From NCBI GenBank assembly GCA_964424125.1, contig CAYRHS010000120.1:1-9665 (forward strand): 9,665 nt of DNA. Reading direction: 5' to 3'. Shown in pieces: positions 6,738 through 9,665 of this stretch. A program made the translations under genes and the position numbers. This stretch comes from CAYRHS01 sp964424125 (GTDB taxonomy: Bacteria > Actinomycetota > Acidimicrobiia > IMCC26256 > JAOSJL01). The number at the start of each line of letters is the position of its first letter. Positions within the stretch are counted from its first letter, which is position 1. Below the pieces are notes generated by a model that saw only the letters and a program-made list of their open reading frames with translations, was not told where the DNA came from and ran no database searches.

Positions 6738-6744
6738 GTCGGTC

Positions 6745-7422
6745 GTGCCCGTGCCGACCACCGCCGAGCGACCGAGCGCCGCGGAGCTCGTGTCGTCGGA
6801 CCCTCCCCGCCTACGCGGGGTCCTCCACCAGGTCGCGGCCTTCGTCTGGCTCGCGGCCGGCGTCGGGCTGTTCGTCATCGCGTCGGGCATCGAGGCCCGG
6901 ATCGCGGCGCTCGTCTACGCGTTCGGGGTCACCACGATGTTCGGCGTCAGCGCGCTGTACCACCGTGTCCGCTGGTCGCCTCACGCCAAGTACTGGTGGC
7001 GCCGGGCCGATCACTCCGCGATCTACCTCGCGATCGCGGGCACCTACACGCCCATCGCGCTTCGGGTCTTGTCGCCCACGGCGGCGGCATTGGTGCTGAC
7101 GATCGTGTGGGGCGGTGCCGTCGTCGGGGTCACGCTGAACCTCTCGTGGGGCATCCTGCCCGGCTGGTTGCAGTACACGCTCTACATCGGGCTGGGCTGG
7201 ACGGCGGTGTTCTTCCTGCCCCAGCTCGGCGCGACCCTCGGGCTGGGCTGGATCGCGCTGCTCCTCGGCGGGGGCGTGCTCTACACCGCGGGTGCGATCC
7301 TCCTCGCGTTGGAGCGCCCGAACCCTTCGCCGAGATGGTTCGGCTACCACGAGGTCTGGCACGGCTTCACCATCGCCGCGGCTGCGGTCCAGCTGATCGT
7401 GGTCGCCGCCATCGTGGCCTGA
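6745..7422 (+). CDS. Hemolysin III / PAQR-family membrane protein
   Basis: This 225-residue protein has about seven membrane segments and belongs to the hemolysin III (YqfA/TIGR01065) branch of the PAQR/CREST superfamily. Superfamily members are predicted metal-dependent membrane hydrolases, and the haemolytic activity in the name is documented for few of them. The family's metal-site residues are present: S69 and H73 in SALYHR, D89 in RADHSAIYLAIAGTYTP, and H202 and H206 in YHEVWH. The RGVLHQ near residue 24 is the usual entry to the first membrane segment. I place the start at GTG 6745; GTG 6751 is an alternative. The frame is open back to 6610, but that extension overlaps the ftsK start and lacks membrane-protein character. 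Divergent from ftsK (119 bp apart) and convergent with the SDR gene (19 bp between stops). Substrate unknown. Confidence 0.9.
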   Translation: MPVPTTAERPSAAELVSSDPPRLRGVLHQVAAFVWLAAGVGLFVIASGIEARIAALVYAFGVTTMFGVSALYHRVRWSPHAKYWWRRADHSAIYLAIAGTYTPIALRVLSPTAAALVLTIVWGGAVVGVTLNLSWGILPGWLQYTLYIGLGWTAVFFLPQLGATLGLGWIALLLGGGVLYTAGAILLALERPNPSPRWFGYHEVWHGFTIAAAAVQLIVVAAIVA

Positions 7423-7441
7423 CAGCTCGATCCATCTCCCC

Positions 7442-8230
7442 TCAGAGCGAGGAAGAGTAGCCGCCGTTCACCGGGTACACCTGGCCGGTGATCCAGCTCC
7501 CTGCGTCGCTGCAGAGGAGCACCGCCAGCGGGGCCGGGTCCTCGGGAGACCCGAGCCGCCCCACGGGATAGTTCCGCAGCATCTTCTGCTCGATCTCGGG
7601 GTTGCGGTCGTAGGCCTCGGCGATCACCCCGTGGCGGATGGAGCCCAGCGCGAGGCAGTTCGCGGTCACGCCCGCCCGGCCGACCTCCATGGCCAGGCCG
7701 CGCACGAAGCCCATGGCGCCCGCCTTGGCCGCGCCGTAGACGACCTGGCCCCGCTCCCCCACCCGACCGGCGTCGGAGACGATCGCGAGGACGCGGCCCC
7801 ACTCGCGCTCGAGCATCGGCGGCAGGTACGAGTGGGTGACCTGCATGACCGCGAACAGGTTGATCTCGATCCACTCGTGCCACGACTCCGGTGACGTCTC
7901 GGCGAATCGCTTGAGATCGAACTTTCGCAACGGGAGCCCCGCGTTGTTGACGAGGATGTCGACCGGACCGGTCTCGTCCCGCATCGCCGCCACCGCGGTG
8001 GCCTCGGTGACGTCCGCCTCGACCGGACGAGCGTCCCCTCCCGCCGGTGCAGCTTCTTTGGCGAGTGCTTCGGCCGTCTCCGCGGCCCGCTTACCGTCGA
8101 GGTCGTTCACCCACACCGACGCTCCGACCCCGGCCAGGGACCGTGCGATCTCGCGCCCCACCCCGCCGCCGGCACCCGTGACGAGCGCGGTGCGACCGTG
8201 CAGGTCGATACCGAACGCAGGGTCCGTCAT
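7442..8230 (-). CDS. Short-chain dehydrogenase/reductase (classical SDR)
   Basis: This 262-residue NAD(P)-dependent oxidoreductase has a Rossmann fold. The coenzyme motif TGAGGGVG is at 18-25 and the structural NNAG at 95-98. The catalytic tetrad is N124, S152, Y165 and K169 (YGAAK), with the normal 13-residue S-to-Y spacing. The acidic residue ending beta-2 (VNDLD, D43) suggests NAD(H) preference. The C-terminus TGQVYPVNGGY is typical of FabG-like and other metabolic SDRs, so the substrate cannot be read from sequence. The ATG at 8228-8230 is chosen over the GTG at 8236: GGAGG lies exactly 7 nt before the ATG but only 1 nt before the GTG. It begins 2 nt after the RNase J stop, with its ribosome site inside the RNase J coding end, so coupling is expected. 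An SDR next to rnj and near ftsK also occurs in mycobacteria as I recall (Rv2750 near Rv2752c). Confidence 0.92.
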   Translation of the reverse strand: MTDPAFGIDLHGRTALVTGAGGGVGREIARSLAGVGASVWVNDLDGKRAAETAEALAKEAAPAGGDARPVEADVTEATAVAAMRDETGPVDILVNNAGLPLRKFDLKRFAETSPESWHEWIEINLFAVMQVTHSYLPPMLEREWGRVLAIVSDAGRVGERGQVVYGAAKAGAMGFVRGLAMEVGRAGVTANCLALGSIRHGVIAEAYDRNPEIEQKMLRNYPVGRLGSPEDPAPLAVLLCSDAGSWITGQVYPVNGGYSSSL

Positions 8231-8232
8231 CC

Positions 8233-9665
8233 TCACACCTCCATCACCACGGGGACGACCGTGGGTCGACGACGGGTCCGATCGCTGATGAATCGCGCCA
8301 GGGCCCGACGTGCGTGACGGCCGAGCGTCTCGGGGTCGACCACCCCTTCCCCCAACGCCTCCCCCAGCGACTCGACCACGACGCGGCGCCCTTCGTCGAT
8401 GAGGTCCTCGGCCTCGTCGGCGTGGACCCAGCCCTTGGTCTCGATCTCGGGGCCGGTCACGATCGCGGCCGAAGCGGCGTCGACGGTGACCACCACGACC
8501 ACGATCCCCTCCTCGGCCAACGCCCGCCGGTCCCGCAGCACGCCGTGGCCGATGCCGCCCACGATCCCGTCGACGTACAGGTACCCTGCCGGAGCGCTGC
8601 GCCGCTCCACGTCGACGTCGTCGGCGTCGTCACGGCCGAGACGGATGGCGTCGCCGTCCTCGAGGACGAGCGCGTGGTCTCGCGCGACACCCGTCTCGCG
8701 GGCCAGCTCGGCGTGGTGCACGAGATGCCGGTACTCGCCGTGCACCGGCACGAACCACCTCGGCTGGAGCAGACGGAGGAGGAACCGCAGCTCCTCGCGG
8801 CTGGCGTGGCCCGAGACGTGCACCTCCGCGTTCCCCTCGTGGAACACCGCCGCCCCGGCGCGGTGGAGTCCGTCGATCACGCGGCCCACGCTGGCCTCGT
8901 TGCCGGGGATCGCATGGGCGGAGATGACGACGGCGTCGTCCGGACCCAGCTTGACGTACTTGTGCTCGTGCGCGGCCATCAGCGAGAGCGCGGAGAGCGG
9001 CTCGCCCTGCGACCCGGTGCAGATGACGCAGACGTCCGCAGGCGCGAGCGACGGGACGGCCTCCATGTCGACCACCCGATCGGCGGGAAGCCGCAACAGC
9101 CCCAGCTCGCGAGCGAGCGTGACGTTGCGCACCATCGTCCGGCCCAGGAACGCGACCCGGCGACCGGAGTCGATGGCGGCCTCCGCGATCTGTTGGACGC
9201 GGTGGAGGTGTGAGGCGAAGCACGCGACGACGAGTCGTTGGTCGGGGTGGGCGCGGAAGAGGTTGTGGAGCCACCGACCCACCACGGCTTCCGAGAGCGT
9301 CGTCCCGGGGCGCTCGGCGTTCGTGGAGTCGGAGAGCAGCAGCCGGACGCCGTCGGCCTCGCGCGCGACCTGGCCGAGCGCGGCGACGTCGGTGACGCGG
9401 TCGTCGATGGGCTCGAGATCGAGCTTGAAGTCACCGGAATGCACGATGGTGCCGGCCGGTGTACGAAAGACCGTGGCGAAGCCGTGCGGAACCGAGTGCG
9501 TCACGGGGACGAACTGGCAGTCGAACGGACCCACCTGGCGGCGCTCGCCGTCCGCGACCGAGGTGAGCTTCGCGAGTCCCGCCACGCCCGCCTCCTCGAG
9601 GCGACTGCGCGCCAGCGCGAGCGTGAGCTCGGAGCCGAGGACAGGTAGCGGACGATCGAGCTCAC
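8233..9665 (-). CDS. rnj: Ribonuclease J, N-terminus beyond window edge
   Basis: 476 C-terminal residues are visible of a family usually about 550-560 long. RNase J is a zinc metallo-beta-lactamase/beta-CASP 5'-exo- and endoribonuclease for mRNA decay and rRNA processing. Recognisable in order are: ELDRPLPVLGSELTLAL at the edge; the motif-3 histidine in VTHSVPHG; the motif-4 aspartate in HSGDFKLD; the beta-CASP segment LLLSDSTNAERPG; CTGSQGEPLSALSLMA; ISAHAIPGNEASVGRVI; HVSGHASREEL; and VHGEYRHL. The C-terminal domain ends in the typical RTRRRPTVVPVVMEV. The HxHxDH metal motif must lie off the right edge. The GTG at 9585 is not the start, since the frame reads on in family sequence to the window end. 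In most Actinobacteria dapA lies upstream, so it may be just outside. First gene of a unit with the SDR. Confidence 0.95.
   Translation of the reverse strand, partial: ELDRPLPVLGSELTLALARSRLEEAGVAGLAKLTSVADGERRQVGPFDCQFVPVTHSVPHGFATVFRTPAGTIVHSGDFKLDLEPIDDRVTDVAALGQVAREADGVRLLLSDSTNAERPGTTLSEAVVGRWLHNLFRAHPDQRLVVACFASHLHRVQQIAEAAIDSGRRVAFLGRTMVRNVTLARELGLLRLPADRVVDMEAVPSLAPADVCVICTGSQGEPLSALSLMAAHEHKYVKLGPDDAVVISAHAIPGNEASVGRVIDGLHRAGAAVFHEGNAEVHVSGHASREELRFLLRLLQPRWFVPVHGEYRHLVHHAELARETGVARDHALVLEDGDAIRLGRDDADDVDVERRSAPAGYLYVDGIVGGIGHGVLRDRRALAEEGIVVVVVTVDAASAAIVTGPEIETKGWVHADEAEDLIDEGRRVVVESLGEALGEGVVDPETLGRHARRALARFISDRTRRRPTVVPVVMEV
8238..8242 (-). promoter_or_regulatory. Ribosome binding site deciding the SDR start
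   Basis: On the - strand this reads GGAGG, 7 nt upstream of the ATG at 8230. It lies within the last codons of the RNase J gene (VVMEV-stop), so the SDR ribosome site is exposed by ribosomes finishing RNase J. Confidence 0.75.

Noticed and set aside
6610..6744. Upstream extension of the hemolysin III-like protein
   Set aside because: It overlaps the ftsK start, lacks family similarity and would contain the probable promoter.
7420..7444. Possible hairpin between the hemolysin III-like and SDR stop codons
   Set aside because: Only a 4-bp TGA/TCA-based pairing across a long loop is present, which is expected from two facing stop codons.
8234..8236. GTG as the start of the SDR
   Set aside because: Only 1 nt separates it from GGAGG, whereas the ATG at 8230 has the ideal 7 nt.
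8314..9213. A 299-codon + strand frame antisense to RNase J
   Set aside because: It lies fully within a confident RNase J gene, with H/D/R/V-rich shadow composition and no domain.
9583..9585. GTG as the start of RNase J
   Set aside because: The frame continues to the window edge in family-like sequence (ELDRPLPVLGS), and the domain would otherwise lack its metal-binding N-terminus.

Overview
The window looks like a draft or metagenome scaffold from a high-GC actinobacterium. It is strongly GC-biased throughout, uses many GTG starts and short overlapping gene junctions, and contains a 10-N assembly gap. The ftsK/SDR/rnj grouping on the right resembles the conserved dapA-rnj-ftsK neighbourhood of Actinobacteria. 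A deep-branching class such as Acidimicrobiia is possible, but I cannot fix this from sequence alone.

Left part (about 1-4007, + strand): a tightly coupled operon for a molybdenum hydroxylase of the xanthine dehydrogenase family. It has separate FAD (pucC-like), [2Fe-2S] (pucE-like) and molybdopterin (pucD-like) subunits. A fourth, overlapping gene encodes a short protein with a YheO-type helix-turn-helix (HTH), a probable regulator whose last codons fall in the gap at 4008-4017. The junctions are GTGA, an 8-nt overlap, and GTGA, so translational coupling is likely. The three subunits would form one enzyme passing electrons from Mo to [2Fe-2S] to FAD. Purine (hypoxanthine/xanthine) oxidation is the best guess for its role.

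Middle (4018-6744): a small thiamine-binding (DUF77/MTH1187-type) protein on the + strand converges on ftsK on the - strand. A strong hairpin (4290-4312) contains or abuts both stop codons. FtsK is a full 773-residue DNA translocase with four membrane segments, a strikingly acidic linker, the motor domain and a C-terminal gamma domain. The 119-bp region between ftsK and the next gene has a possible -10 box 6-7 nt before each start codon, which suggests divergent leaderless transcripts.

Right part (6745-9665): a hemolysin III/PAQR-type membrane protein (+), then on the - strand a short-chain dehydrogenase placed directly downstream of an RNase J gene. RNase J runs off the right edge and lacks its N-terminus. 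SDR and RNase J are probably co-transcribed and translationally coupled.

I see no mobile element, CRISPR array, tRNA, rRNA or clearly novel multi-gene system. The most interesting items are the regulator coupled to the hydroxylase operon, the altered pocket residues of the Mo subunit, the FtsK linker, and the regulatory geometry between genes.
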